Assembly: GCA_016191285.1 (NCBI GenBank)
Contig: JACPPA010000023.1
Span: forward strand, 1 to 64,000
Direction of reading: 5' to 3'
Length of the DNA stretch: 64,000 bases
Source of the DNA: Gammaproteobacteria bacterium
GTDB lineage: Bacteria; Pseudomonadota; Gammaproteobacteria; Ga0077536
The notes below the pieces were generated by a model, which saw only the letters and a program-made list of their open reading frames with translations, was not told the DNA's origin and made no database searches. A program made the translations under genes and the position numbers. Positions 18,365 to 29,100 of the stretch are shown one piece after another; the stretch's first letter is position 1; every line of letters starts with the position of its first letter.

Positions 18365-19599
18365 CGCTTCGCGCACTCCTGATCACGTTGCTGACCATCT
18401 CCGGCGCCGCGCCGGCAGACCAACCGGCGAACCCGTCAGGGCTCCTGCCAACGGCAATCGCGCGCCCACTGCTCGAACAGGACCCGGGTGTTGCCGCTGC
18501 ACGCGCCGGCTTGGAGGTGGCATTGCAAGACGCCGGCCTGCTCGACAAATCGCCCTATGAATGGATCGCTAGCGCCACCACCCAGGAGCGCAAGCTGGAC
18601 CACGGACCGCGTTATGGCGAGTGGAGTCTGGGTATCGAACGAACCTTTCGCCTGCCGCGTAAAGCGGCAGCCGATCGCGGTTTAGGCCAAGCCACCATCG
18701 AGGAGTCCGAAGCCAACTATGGTGAGGCGTTGCACGAAGCGGCCCGCGAATTGCTCACACTTTGGTTGGATTGGCTGACGGCGGAGCGCTCCCGCGAGTT
18801 GGCCACGAGCACGCTTCAAGCTACTAAGGACAGCCTGGCTGCCGTGCACAAGCGGGTTACGGCCGGCGACGCCTCGAAACTGGAAGCGGGCATCGCCGGC
18901 GCTGAACTCGCCACGCAAAGAGGTTTGGAGAACGTCGCGAAGACGCAAGCCTCGGCCGCGTGGGCGCGCCTATCCACGCGCTTTCCGGGTATCACTCGTC
19001 AGAGCCTGGCCCTGCCCAGCCCCTCGCCTATCGGTGACGACGCGGCGCTCCTGCGCGAGCGCATTCTGGCCGAAAGCGACGAACTGAAGATCATGAAAGC
19101 GCAAGTGAAGAAGTCTGAGTTTCGCGCCGCGCGTGCGCACGCCGACCGGATCCCCGACCCAACCATCGGCGTTCATACGGTTTCGGAAAGTGCTGGCCGT
19201 GAACAAATTGCGGGGATTTCGCTCAGTATTCCCATACCGGGGGCCGCACGGGATTTGCGGAGCGCCCGGGCGATCGCTGCGGTTGAGGTCTCGAACCAAG
19301 ACCTCGAACTCAAGAAACGCCAGATCGATACTGAGGTTGCCAGTGCTATCGCCACCGCTCGAGGCGCCTACGAGAGCCTACAAATCGCCAACGACGGAGC
19401 GCGGTCCGTACAGGAGAATACAAACCTTATGCAGCGCGCCTATGCACTTGGCGAAGCGGAGTTGCAAGCCTTGCTGCTGACGCGTCGGCAGGTGACGGCT
19501 GCGCTGGAGAGCACGCTCCAAGCGCAAGTCGCTGCCCTCAAGGCCTACTATGGACTGCTCCTCGATGCACACCTGATCTGGGACTTGGAGCATGATTAA
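18361..19599 (+). CDS. czcC: TolC-family outer-membrane efflux protein (CzcC-like)
   Basis: A 412-residue outer-membrane channel of the OEP family. A signal peptide runs to about residue 20, followed by the two repeated helical hairpins typical of TolC-like proteins (segments near residues 130-180 and 235-345). It should complete the tripartite CzcCBA pump. It overlaps the DUF3240 gene by ATGA and the downstream ATPase gene by 8 bp, so the whole block is one transcription unit. The order B-A-DUF3240-C differs from the textbook C-B-A order. Confidence 0.85.
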   Translation: MTLRALLITLLTISGAAPADQPANPSGLLPTAIARPLLEQDPGVAAARAGLEVALQDAGLLDKSPYEWIASATTQERKLDHGPRYGEWSLGIERTFRLPRKAAADRGLGQATIEESEANYGEALHEAARELLTLWLDWLTAERSRELATSTLQATKDSLAAVHKRVTAGDASKLEAGIAGAELATQRGLENVAKTQASAAWARLSTRFPGITRQSLALPSPSPIGDDAALLRERILAESDELKIMKAQVKKSEFRAARAHADRIPDPTIGVHTVSESAGREQIAGISLSIPIPGAARDLRSARAIAAVEVSNQDLELKKRQIDTEVASAIATARGAYESLQIANDGARSVQENTNLMQRAYALGEAELQALLLTRRQVTAALESTLQAQVAALKAYYGLLLDAHLIWDLEHD

Positions 19600-21487
19600 T
19601 AACACGATCGGGTCGCTGCCTGCGGCAGGTAATACCGATTCACCTCGACTGCTTGCGCTGATGACGCGCGAGCGCTGGATCGAGGTGGCGCGCGTCTTCG
19701 TTACGGGGCTGGTCGCGCTGCTCTATGCGCAAGGCATCGTTGCGGTCCCGGTGCTCTGGTTCGCGGTCGCGGTCGGCCTCTATCCGCTGGTCAAGACGGG
19801 CGTCCTGGACCTCGTCCACGAGCACAAAATCGGGACCGAGATCTTTGTGACGGTCGCCACGCTGGTCGCCGTGTTTGGCGGCGAAACTGTGGCCGGCGCC
19901 GTGCTGATGGTGATCATATTGATCGCCGAGTTTATTGCCGATCTGAACACCGACCGCGCCCGGGCCTCGATCAAGGCTTTGATCGGCTCAGTGCCCCAGG
20001 TGGCGGTGCGGCGCGGCGAAGACGGCGAGAAGACCGTGCCAATAGGCGAATTGAAGGTCGGCGATCTAGTGCTGGTGCGACCCGGCGAAAAGATTCCGGT
20101 CGATGGCCGTGTGGTGCTCGGACAGGGCTCGGTTAACGAGGCACCGATCACGGGTGAGAGCGTGCCCAAGGACAAGAACATCGACGCCGCGGTGTTCGCC
20201 GGCACTGTGGTCGAGTCGGGCGCGCTGGACATTCGTACCGAACGACTGGGTCGCGACACGACGTTTGCACGCATCATCGCGCTGGTCGAGGATGCTGAGG
20301 CCGAGCAAGCACCGGTGCAGAAACTAGCCGACAAGGTGGCAGCGTGGTTGATCCCCGTGGTGTTCCTATTCCTGATCGGCGTCTACTTCGTCACCCGCGA
20401 TGTGCGGACCATCGTCACGTTGATGATCTTCACTTCACCGGCGGAATTAAGCTTGGCCACGCCGTTGGTGATGATTGCAGCCATCGCACGGGCGGCCCGC
20501 AGCGGCATACTGATCAAGGGTGGTATCTATCTCGAAACCCTGGCTAAAGTTACGGTGGTGGTGTTTGACAAGACTGGCACGCTCACCGCGAATCGGCCGC
20601 AGGTTGTGCAAGTCGCGTCGTATAGTCCCTCGTTCGACGACAATGCGTTGCTACGCTTAGCCGCGGCGGCTGATCGGCGTTCGGCACATCCGCTCGCCAA
20701 GGCCGTCGTCGCCGCCGCCAATCAACGCGGCATTACCATCCCCGAGCCGGAATCCTTCGAGCAACTGCAGGGGCGCGGGGTCAAGGCCCGTGTCGAAGGC
20801 CGCATAGCGTTGGTCGGCAATGCCGAGTTGCTCCGGGAAAATGGCGTGGCGTTCGGCGCGACCGTCGAAGACGGCAGCCGAACGCCGATTCATATCGCCG
20901 TGGACGGTGCGTTCGTAGGGGTTATTTTCGTCGCCGACACGATCCGCGCAGGTGCGGTCGAGGCGCTGGCCGAGCTGCGGGCCAACGGCGTTCAACGCTT
21001 GGTGATGTTGACCGGCGACAACCCCGCCACGGCTACGGCGCTCGCCGCCGAACTGGGAATTGACGACGTGCGCGCCAATCTGCTGCCCGCAGATAAGGTC
21101 GCGGCCATCGCCGAACTGCAGCGCCAGGGCCATCGCGTTGCCATGGTAGGTGACGGTATCAACGACGCGCCGGCACTGGCCAAAGCGGACGTCGGCATCG
21201 CGATGGGTGGGGCCGGAACGCAGGCTGCATTGGAAGCAGCCGACATCGCACTAATGACCGACGATCTCGGCAAGATCGCCGCCGCGCGAGCGATTGCCCG
21301 ACGCGCGTATCGGACGGTGCAGGAGAATCTGATCGTCGGCGTCGGCGTTGTGCACGTTCTGGGCATTACGGCGGCACTGCTGGGCTGGATCGGCCCAATC
21401 GAGGCGGCCATTATTCACCTCGGTCCTGATGTGCTGGTGTTCATCAATTCGGTGAAGTTGCTGACAGTGCGCATCAAGGGTGCATAG
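19592..21487 (+). CDS. P1B-type metal-translocating ATPase without the CPC motif
   Basis: A 631-residue P-type ATPase of the heavy-metal class. It has the actuator motif ITGESVP (~residue 190), the phosphorylation motif DKTGTLT (~326), the HP motif SAHPLAKA and GDGINDAPAL (~520). The N-terminus carries no metal-binding CxxC domain. In transmembrane helix 6, where CPC, SPC or TPC is expected, the sequence is TSPAELSLATP (~residue 281), with no cysteine. It is coupled to czcC, suggesting it moves the same metal from cytoplasm to periplasm for the RND pump. Substrate is unknown; divalent cations such as Zn, Cd or Co are the obvious candidates. Confidence 0.85.
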   Translation: MINNTIGSLPAAGNTDSPRLLALMTRERWIEVARVFVTGLVALLYAQGIVAVPVLWFAVAVGLYPLVKTGVLDLVHEHKIGTEIFVTVATLVAVFGGETVAGAVLMVIILIAEFIADLNTDRARASIKALIGSVPQVAVRRGEDGEKTVPIGELKVGDLVLVRPGEKIPVDGRVVLGQGSVNEAPITGESVPKDKNIDAAVFAGTVVESGALDIRTERLGRDTTFARIIALVEDAEAEQAPVQKLADKVAAWLIPVVFLFLIGVYFVTRDVRTIVTLMIFTSPAELSLATPLVMIAAIARAARSGILIKGGIYLETLAKVTVVVFDKTGTLTANRPQVVQVASYSPSFDDNALLRLAAAADRRSAHPLAKAVVAAANQRGITIPEPESFEQLQGRGVKARVEGRIALVGNAELLRENGVAFGATVEDGSRTPIHIAVDGAFVGVIFVADTIRAGAVEALAELRANGVQRLVMLTGDNPATATALAAELGIDDVRANLLPADKVAAIAELQRQGHRVAMVGDGINDAPALAKADVGIAMGGAGTQAALEAADIALMTDDLGKIAAARAIARRAYRTVQENLIVGVGVVHVLGITAALLGWIGPIEAAIIHLGPDVLVFINSVKLLTVRIKGA

Positions 21488-21583
21488 CCGAACCGAACAG
21501 CGGGGCGAGCTGCTTGGTATGTAAGCCTGTACCGTTCGACGCAGCTGTGCCATGCACATCTCACGGAGGCCAACTGGGTTTAC

Positions 21584-21874
21584 ATGCAGATCGTCGAAAA
21601 GTATCGGGAGCACCCTGCTGCTGAAGTCGCGGTGGTGGCCCCTAATAACATCGCTGACGACGACTTGCATGCCAAGATGGATGGCAAGGTCCAGATGGGC
21701 GCGGTGTTCTACGTGCAAAGCGCGATGGATGACTTCGCCACGCTGAACCGAGATCAGATTGGGAAAATCATCATGGAGATTGCGCTGCTCGGGCAAAAGG
21801 GATTGCAGATCAACAATTCTGTGTCCGATACCGGCTTGAGACCAAGAGCGGAGATTATTCCAGGCTTCAGTTAA
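21584..21874 (+). CDS. Unrecognised 96-residue protein, possible gene fragment
   Basis: Not recognised. The composition looks coding (EKYREHPAAEVAVVAPN, IMEIALLGQKGLQIN) and the frame is clean, but the end (RPRAEIIPGFS) looks like a truncation. It lies between the ATPase and a helicase fragment in a stretch of partial genes, so a remnant is likely. Confidence 0.4.
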   Translation: MQIVEKYREHPAAEVAVVAPNNIADDDLHAKMDGKVQMGAVFYVQSAMDDFATLNRDQIGKIIMEIALLGQKGLQINNSVSDTGLRPRAEIIPGFS

Positions 21875-22241
21875 CTTCGATTATGCATGTCGGAATGAAA
21901 TTGTTCGACTCGTGCCCAGAGACAGGGACCGGACTCGACCGCGGGTACGAAAGTAAGAATTGGCCACTAAATCGTGGTGCAGTCGTCGACACGAACGCTA
22001 GGCGGGCATCGAAGGCGAAACCGTGGTAAGAAACGTGGTAACCAAAGTATGCGTTACGGCCGATATCCAGCACTTATATAGCTAACTGAGCGTATTGTGA
22101 ATCCCGCTCTCCCGCCAGAAAATGACACAACGCCCTGAATTGTCCGGACGTTTCCATTTCAGATTCACCATCGACGGCGCTAACGGATCCTTCAGCCAAT
22201 TTCGGATCCATGCATAGGCGACTGCCTTTCAGGTCAGAGCA
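21875..22241. other. Intergenic region
   Basis: No recognisable gene or strong structure was seen between the unrecognised fragment and the helicase fragment. Confidence 0.35.
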
Positions 22242-22652
22242 ATGGTGATCGAGGCCGGCTTGCTAATCGCGCAGCGCTGGGCCGAACGAAAGCGTCGCAT
22301 CCTGGTCATCACGCGGGCAAATCTGTGTAAGCAGTGGCATCAGGAACTGGCGGATAAGTTCTGCCTCGCCGCCACGATTCTTGAAGCCAAGTCGTTCCGA
22401 CAGGCCGTCAAAGGTGGCATGGCAAACCCGTTCGATGCCGCATCTACTGCAGGCTCACATTCAGACCGGATCGTCATCTGCTCGTACCAGTTCGCCGCCG
22501 GTAAGGGGGATGCGGTCAACAGTGTGGCGTGGGATTTGGTGGTGGTCGATGAAGCGCATCGCCTGCGCAACGTATACAAGCCCGACAACAAGACCGCACG
22601 CACATTGCGCGACGCGTTGTCCCACACTAGGCGCAGGCGCGACGGGCAATGA
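22242..22652 (+). pseudogene. SNF2/DEAD-like helicase fragment
   Basis: It resembles the start of the ATPase core of SNF2-type helicases from just inside Walker A (VIEAGLLIAQRWAERKRRILVI, where KTIEAGLL is expected) through motif II (VVVDEAHRLRN). It then ends abruptly after SHTRRRRDG. The GKT part of Walker A and more than half of the protein are missing. It is non-functional as a helicase and probably the remnant of a restriction or phage-defence gene. Confidence 0.75.
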
Positions 22653-22918
22653 CGCTGCGCGACTGGATCACGCAGCTGGACGACTTTTTACACATGACCG
22701 GGCGCGAGGTGCTCGCACATGCCGGCAAGGTAGCAGCCGAGGCGGCGCAGACCAAAACGGAAGGCGAGTTCGCGGTCTATCGGGAGCAGCAGCAACTCGC
22801 GGCGCCCTCGCGCGCAGAACGGGACTTCGAGGCTGCCATCTCGCAGCCCATCAAGCAAATCGAAAAGACGCGCAAGCCGGCCCGGGTGCCGGCGAAGAAG
22901 AAGGGACGAGACACATGA
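22649..22918 (+). pseudogene. C-terminal fragment of a RhuM-family protein
   Basis: An 89-residue frame similar to the C-terminus of RhuM (virulence/toxin-associated) proteins: TLRDWITQLDDFLHMTGREVL, then a Lys/Glu/Gln-rich tail. The N-terminal DNA-binding half is absent. It overlaps the next fragment by ATGA. RhuM genes commonly sit inside restriction-modification and defence islands, which fits the helicase fragments on both sides. Confidence 0.6.
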
Positions 22919-23004
22919 GTCTCGACTACATCGTCCGCTCGGTCACGGGGCGCCTGAGCCTGGGCGAGCCGTTGGAGGTCGGCGCCAACAAGTCAACACA
23001 GTAG
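22915..23004 (+). pseudogene. N-terminal stub of a restriction/helicase-like gene
   Basis: Twenty-nine codons, MSLDYIVRSVTGRLSLGEP and onward, then a stop. This resembles the first residues of large DEAD/DEAH restriction helicases found in the same islands (SLDxxVxxxTGRLSLRPPQ). It starts in an ATGA overlap with the RhuM fragment, so the original gene order survives although all three genes are truncated. Confidence 0.45.
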
Positions 23005-23177
23005 CGCGCTGTTCGTCACGCTATCGCTATGGTATGGAGTCCATGTGGCAAATTTAGCGCCCCTACTTGATGCCGTTCGGAGGATCATATCGGCCTTAAA
23101 ATAAGCGTCGGTGTTAACGCCGTTCGAATGGTATTCGACTCTTTCCGTCACCCTAAATCACGTTTCTTGAAAGTCCC

Positions 23178-23855
23178 ATGACAATCGAAAAATCTTTGAT
23201 TCGAAATTTGCGGCACCAACTTCGCGCCCGTCCGCGGCTGCTTATCGCAGTGCTCGCTGGATTAGCAGCACTAATAATCCTACCGAGCGGGTACAAAGCG
23301 TCTACTCGCGCGCTCATCGGTTGGATTGTTGGCGCGGGACTTTATTTAACCCTGGCGTGGACTATGATCTGGCGGTCATCGATTGACCATATGAAGTGGC
23401 GCGCTCGCGCGCAGGACGATGGCGCACGGGTCATCCTCTTACTGACAGTGGCGGCAGCCATTGCCAGCCTCGCCGCGATTGCGATGGAACTGGGCAACCT
23501 GAAAAGCCTACCGCCCTCTCAGCAAGTGCTGCGCGTGACGTTAGTCGCGGTTACGTTTGCGGCGTCTTGGTTGCTCGTTCATACGGCATTCGCGTTACAT
23601 TACGCCCACGACTATTACCTCACTGTCGCCAAGGAACACCGCGCGCCGCTTGAATTTCTGCGCCAAGACACCCCGGTCTATACGGACTTTTTGTACTTTT
23701 CGATGGTGATTGGTATGACGTCCCAGACGGCGGATGTCGTGATAGCAGCGACCCGCATGCGACGCTGGGTCATGGCGCATGGGATCCTCGCTTTTGTGTT
23801 TAATACCACGCTGCTGGCGCTAACGATTAATATTGTCGCTGGACTGCTCAGCTAA
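23178..23855 (+). CDS. DUF1345 family integral membrane protein
   Basis: A 225-residue inner-membrane protein with about five hydrophobic segments, matching DUF1345 (for example LIGWIVGAGLYLTLAW, LLVHTAFALHYAHDYY, and TDFLYFSMVIGMTSQTADV). Function unknown. It is apparently intact although flanked by gene fragments on both sides. Confidence 0.85.
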   Translation: MTIEKSLIRNLRHQLRARPRLLIAVLAGLAALIILPSGYKASTRALIGWIVGAGLYLTLAWTMIWRSSIDHMKWRARAQDDGARVILLLTVAAAIASLAAIAMELGNLKSLPPSQQVLRVTLVAVTFAASWLLVHTAFALHYAHDYYLTVAKEHRAPLEFLRQDTPVYTDFLYFSMVIGMTSQTADVVIAATRMRRWVMAHGILAFVFNTTLLALTINIVAGLLS

Positions 23856-23984
23856 CAGACACCTGCACCACTACGACTTCTCCAAATTTCTCCGAGAAAA
23901 TCCGCGTGATCCTCGGCCTCAAGGATTGCACCTGGGGCTCGGTCGAAATCCCCGCGACTAAGCCAATGCCGGACACCCCTTTGC

Positions 23985-24079
23985 TGGAGGATGGCGTTGC
24001 GGTCTTTGCGACCCTTGCCTTGTTCAACGCGGATCACCATGCGCTGACAGTCGATGTCGGTGACTTTAGACCGAAACAC
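23985..24079 (-). pseudogene. Tyrosine-recombinase fragment
   Basis: Only a short block is recognisable on the minus strand: KVTDIDCQRMVIRVEQGKGRKDR. It matches the segment around the catalytic Lys beta-hairpin of IS91-associated/XerC-like integrases. Neither the Arg box upstream nor the HxxR...Y end downstream is present, so it is a short relic of an integrase gene. Confidence 0.6.
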
Positions 24080-24194
24080 TTGTCAGCGCGCCACGCACGG
24101 CTTAGCGTGCCGTTGGAAGTGACGCATCGGCGCTTGCCAGGCTCGGCGTCGGTGTGGAACGCCGCTCGGATCGCAAGACTGACGGAGGTGGAAT

Positions 24195-25415
24195 GTGACG
24201 ACGGGGAATTCGAAAGAGACCAACGAACGTTGGCTCGCACGTCTGCTGGGCGGCGACTTTCTGCTATGGTCGCCAAATATTCAGGCCGAAGGCTTTTTGC
24301 ACTGGGATCGGATCTTCGCCACGCGTACTGTGCGGCGCGGCGCGCGCGTGCACGTCCTCCCGTCCAGTGGCCGCGTGCTCGATGTGCGTTTTCAGGATCA
24401 AGGGCGCGATTGCAATACCGATGATCTGATGCGCGACGAGCATCTGAGTGGGCTTTTGGTCCTGCAGCATGGCAAGGTGCTGCTCGAACGCTACGCGCTT
24501 GGGCTTACGCCCGCGCACCGCTGGCAATCCTCGTCGATGGTCAAGTCCATTGCCTCGACCTTGATCGGCGCGGCGCTGCATGACGGTCTGATCGCGAGCC
24601 TCGACGATCCGATGATCAAATATCTGCCGGATTTCGCCGGCACCGCCTACGAAGGCGTAAGCGTCAAACACCTGCTCACCATGACCTCCGGCATTAACTG
24701 GACCGAGGACTACGAAGACCTGCTGGCCGATGTCGCGGAGCGTTACATCAAACCAATCGCCGAGCGCCGGCACGGTTACATCGTTGCCTATCTCAAAACC
24801 TTGCAGCGCATCGAGCCACCCGGCACGCAGTTCTATTACAACACCGGCGATACCTTCCTGCTGAGCCTGATCCTGTCACGGGTCACGGGCAAGACCGTCG
24901 CCGATTACTGCGCCGAGAAGATCTGGGGCCCGGCCGGCATGGAGCTGGACGGCTATTTCATGCTCGAATCCGACGACGGCGACGAGGTGACTGGCAGTTG
25001 CTGCGGCGCTTCGCTGCGCGACTACGGGCGATTTGGTCAGCTGATGTTGAGCGACGGCGTCACGCCGGATGGCGTCCGCATCTTGCCACGAGGCTGGACG
25101 GCCGAAGCCACCGCGCCGTCCGCCCCGAATTTCCACAAGGACATAGGCAGTCGACCGCGCCTCGATACCTCGGCCTTCACCGGCTACGGTTATCTATGGT
25201 GGGTACATCACCCCGGCACCTTCATGGCGCTCGGTGCCTATGGCCAGTGGATCCACGTCGAGCCCGCTCAGGGGCTGGTGTTCGTGATGGTCGGGGCCAT
25301 GCCGCGTGAGGTGTTCATGCGGCCCGATGAGCCGGCCAGCAAAGAGAAGGGCTCGCAGCACGGCGGACCGCGGCGCTTTGCCTTTATTCAGGCGGTATGC
25401 AGGGAATTGGGCTAG
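24195..25415 (+). CDS. Serine hydrolase of the beta-lactamase/transpeptidase-like family
   Basis: A 406-residue class C-type serine hydrolase. The nucleophile box SSMVKS (SxxK, ~residue 113) is followed by YNTGD (YxN-type, ~residue 214); a later WWVHHPG may supply the third box. No signal peptide is visible, so it is probably cytoplasmic. Similar enzymes include esterases and 6-aminohexanoate-dimer hydrolases; the substrate here is unknown. A GTG start is assumed. No operon partners are apparent. Confidence 0.75.
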   Translation: MTTGNSKETNERWLARLLGGDFLLWSPNIQAEGFLHWDRIFATRTVRRGARVHVLPSSGRVLDVRFQDQGRDCNTDDLMRDEHLSGLLVLQHGKVLLERYALGLTPAHRWQSSSMVKSIASTLIGAALHDGLIASLDDPMIKYLPDFAGTAYEGVSVKHLLTMTSGINWTEDYEDLLADVAERYIKPIAERRHGYIVAYLKTLQRIEPPGTQFYYNTGDTFLLSLILSRVTGKTVADYCAEKIWGPAGMELDGYFMLESDDGDEVTGSCCGASLRDYGRFGQLMLSDGVTPDGVRILPRGWTAEATAPSAPNFHKDIGSRPRLDTSAFTGYGYLWWVHHPGTFMALGAYGQWIHVEPAQGLVFVMVGAMPREVFMRPDEPASKEKGSQHGGPRRFAFIQAVCRELG

Positions 25416-25579
25416 GACGGCTGCCAGCCACGGTTATCGAAACCGTAATTTGAACAGTAGTGTGTGGCAAGGCGCGGTGACGGGCGGACAGTCGGGCGTC
25501 GGTGTTGGGTATTGATGCTGACTGACAATTGACCGGTCTGCTGATTCGGATGTGACCACTGCCCGACTTTAAACCACGC

Positions 25580-25746
25580 GAACTAAATAGAAGAGCATAA
25601 ATAGCGACCAGATCGCGGCGATGGGTCGGATCATCAGCAATGCATGGCCGTCGTCCCGGCGAACGCCGGGACCCAGTCGAATAAATAATTGTCCTGGATT
25701 CCTCCCGGCGAAAGCCGGGATCACGCCGGAATGACGCGGTTAAAGC
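25580..25746. repeat. 167-bp dispersed repeat, copy 1
   Basis: The segment from GAACTAAATAGAAG to GCGGTTAAAGC recurs at 63488-63654 with roughly 85% identity by eye. It carries two internal hairpins, CCCGGCGAACGCCGGG and CCCGGCGAAAGCCGGG. Both copies share non-palindromic flanks, so this is a defined element rather than chance REP similarity. Confidence 0.75.
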
Positions 25747-25897
25747 CCAGCCAGCCCCTGCAGGGTGGACGGTATTTCCGCTTCACTATTTAGTTTGCGT
25801 CTGCGAGCATGCCGCAGACGCACTGATTGAGCTGCTCGCCCGTGATGATTCAATCCCATCGGCACTTCGACGAGGGGCCGATTTAGCAGCGCTCGAA

Positions 25898-26086
25898 TTG
25901 TCGAGGGTCACGAGGAATCTGTGCGCCGCTAAAGAAAACCCCGAGTTCAATCGAGTTCGGGTCGCGGCCACCTGCCTTGCAGGCCTCTTTGAGCCCTTTG
26001 ATACCGCCTTCGACATCGTGGATTGCGCACTTCTTCTCGATTCCAACCGTAGCCGATATTGTCGCTTGAGCTACTTGGTCGAATAG
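25898..26086 (+). CDS. Unrecognised short protein, probably 5'-truncated
   Basis: An open frame with coding-like composition runs from about 25780 to the TAG at 26084-26086 (ADALIELLARDD, ENPEFNRVRVAATCLAGLF). The only ATG in frame is at 25898, but the coding-like sequence begins earlier, so the gene has probably lost its start. Family not recognised. It lies just upstream of the large secreted protein. Confidence 0.3.
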   Translation: MSRVTRNLCAAKENPEFNRVRVAATCLAGLFEPFDTAFDIVDCALLLDSNRSRYCRLSYLVE

Positions 26087-26121
26087 GCGTAGGCTTCGTT
26101 CCTAATTCCTGGGAGGGAAGT

Positions 26122-29100
26122 ATGCGCAACGCTCGCCTCGCCTCGCTCGCCTGTGTGTTGTCGCTCGTCCTTGGAACGTTCGGGGCGGGCGGCGCATGGG
26201 CGGACACACCAACCACTCTCGTCTCGTCGGGCGCCTTCCTCGTCTCCTACAGCAACGACCTCTTTTCCGATCCCGCCACGTTCTGGTACACGATCCCAAC
26301 CTGCACATCGTTCCCTGGGCCGCAGCCCGGAGAGGAACTGCTGCCGGCCGTGCTCACGCGCGGGACCACCTACGCCGCAACGCCGCGCGAGCTGTTGCGT
26401 GTAAATCCGGTGCGCCCGGTCGCCGTGTGTAATCCCTACAAACTGGCCTCGAACATCGCCGTCGACGGGGCCTCCCTCTATTTCGTGGACAACCAGGGGC
26501 CGAGCGGGCACTGGGCGTTACAGCGCCGCTCGCGCACGGCCAATGCCGGCGAGGCGTCGACCTTGCTCGTCGATCTCGGCACGACGCTCGACAGCGCCGA
26601 GGTGAACGCGGAGTACCCCACCGTGCTCTTCGTCATTCTGCACCGAGCGGGCAACTTCGACGGCATCAGCGAATACCTGAAAAGCAATGGCGGACTGCTG
26701 GCCGCCAATTTCGAGTTCGGGGCCCCGGGTGCGATCCGCAACCTGCAGTACGACGGGAAGTTCCTGTACTGGATCAACGGCCAGGCCCTCCGTGCAAATG
26801 ACACCACGAACGGCAGCGTCAAGACAATCACCAGCGGCAATATCTCGACGTACTTCGCCGAGGGCTTCAATGCGGGCCAGTGCAGTCCCGCTGGCTGCGA
26901 GCCAGACGGCGCTACGGTGGACTATGCAGTGGGTAACCAGATACTGTTAACCGACGGTGTGAGCGGAGGTGGTGCACTCTTCACGCGCTATACGAGCCCG
27001 GTCGCGAACGCGACGATCACGGCCATCACGCGAGACAACTTCAACACCTTCTACTTCTTCGAGCGGCGGCCGGCAGTGCCGGGCGGGGTCTTCGATCGGG
27101 AAGACCGGCTGTATCGCCTCGGCTCGCAGCTCTCGCTCATCTTCGGCCCCGTCAACAACGGCGGACCGGGCTTCGACTCGCTCACCACCGATTTCTCGTT
27201 CCTTTACTTCCATGATCGTGCCGCAGGCAAGCTGCTCCGGCTTCCCAACTCCGCTTCGGCGATCCCTACTTATGACCTGCGCGCCACCGGCGTCGAGGTG
27301 ACGCAGGGGATCCAGAATCCGAACAACGACGTGTCGCTCTACGCTGGCCGGCGCACGTTCGTGCGGCTCTACGCGAAGTCATTCGGCGCGACCGATGCAC
27401 CCAATGTCACGGCGTCGCTCGACGTCTTCGGTGCCAACGCATTTTTGGGTCGTCTCGAGCCCGTGAATGCCGGCGGGAAGCTGCTCACGGTGAAACGAAC
27501 CCCGAAGCGAGTTAACATCGATGACTCGTTCCTCTTCGAACTCCCGCTGGCCTGGACACGGTCCGCGAACCTGCAGGTGTTAGGAACAGTCAATCCGCTC
27601 GCGGGTGTCGTGGAGAATAACTTCAATGATAACGGTGTGGCGGGCCCGCTGATGCCGGTATCGGACTCACCGCGCCTGAACCTCGGGATCATCGACTTCC
27701 GCTACCTGAACGGTAACACCCTCGTGACGGGTGGCCCGCTCGAGAACTTCCAAAGCGTCGACTACATGAATCGGATCTACCCGCTCGGCCTGCCGGGCGG
27801 TGGCATCATCGATCCCGGCGACGGTCTCCACTTCTTCATCGACCCGGTGTGGGACGACGCGATGAAAACCCACGTGGATCAGAGCGACAAAGACTGCGCG
27901 TCGCTGCTGGTTATAAACCCCAATGGCACGATCAAGAGCGACAACCGCAACATGTGCGCGGGCAACTACGCCCTCGCGACCATTCGCTCCATGCGCGCGG
28001 CGGGGGATCTGCCGAAGCAGTACTACTACTACGGCGCCATTGCCAACGACGGGACCCTGGCCAACACACGCGGCTTTACACCAGGCGGGGAGACGATCTC
28101 CGTGGGGCCGAGGCTCGATTTCAACGGCACACCCCAACAGAACTACATGTCGCATGAGATCGGTCACGCCCTCGGTCGTGGGCATCCGGCGAGCGGCGGC
28201 AACCCGGTTTGCCCTGGACAAACGGCGGACGACGCCGGCTTCCCGAACCCGCAGGGACGAATTGGGAATTCATCGAGTGCGGCCACCGACGAGACTGCGG
28301 ACATGGGCTTCGATCCGGGACAGGCGGGCAACGCCAACCAGCCGCAGGTGCTGCGGCTCGCCTCGGTGACCGGCGATGTCATGAGTTACTGCTCGCCGTA
28401 TTGGATCAGTAGCTACACCTCCAGCCGGATCTGGACGCAGCTCAGTTTCTTCCCGCTGGCCGCCGCGCGGTCGCGCGCCGCGGCCGCCGCGCTTCCCGGC
28501 GACTGGCTCCTCGCCTTCGGTGACTTCTCGGTGGCAACGCAGTCCGGGAACTTCGGTTCGGTACGCCGCCTCGACGCCGTGGCTGAAGTGCCGTCGCTCG
28601 TGCCAGGCGGCTACGCGCTCGAACTGCGAAACGCGGGCGGTAGCCTTCTCGCGAGCCACGCCTTCACGCCCACCGTGTCGAACGAGGGCGCGCCGGAACA
28701 ACGCAGTTTCGGGCTCGTGGTGCCGTTCATGGCGGGCACGCGCTCGCTCCGTATCGTAGACACCGCCACCGCGAAGGTGATCGCGACGCGCGCGGTGAGT
28801 GTGAATGCGCCCGCAGTGTCGAACGTGGCGCTCGTGAACCCGCCAAACCCGCTCCACGGGGTGGTGCGGCTAGCGTGGAACGCCACCGACGCAGACGGGG
28901 ATCCGCTCCGCTACGACGTGCTTTATAGCCGCAACGGCGGCGCGACCTGGAGCCCGGTGCGGCGTTCGCTGGCTGTGACAAGTCTCGATTTCGACACGGA
29001 CGAGCTCGGCGGCGGCACGGGCCTCCTGCGCGTCGAGGCAAACGACGGCGCGCAGAGCGGGCGCGCCGACAGCGATCCGTTCAACGTGCCGCCGAAGCAG

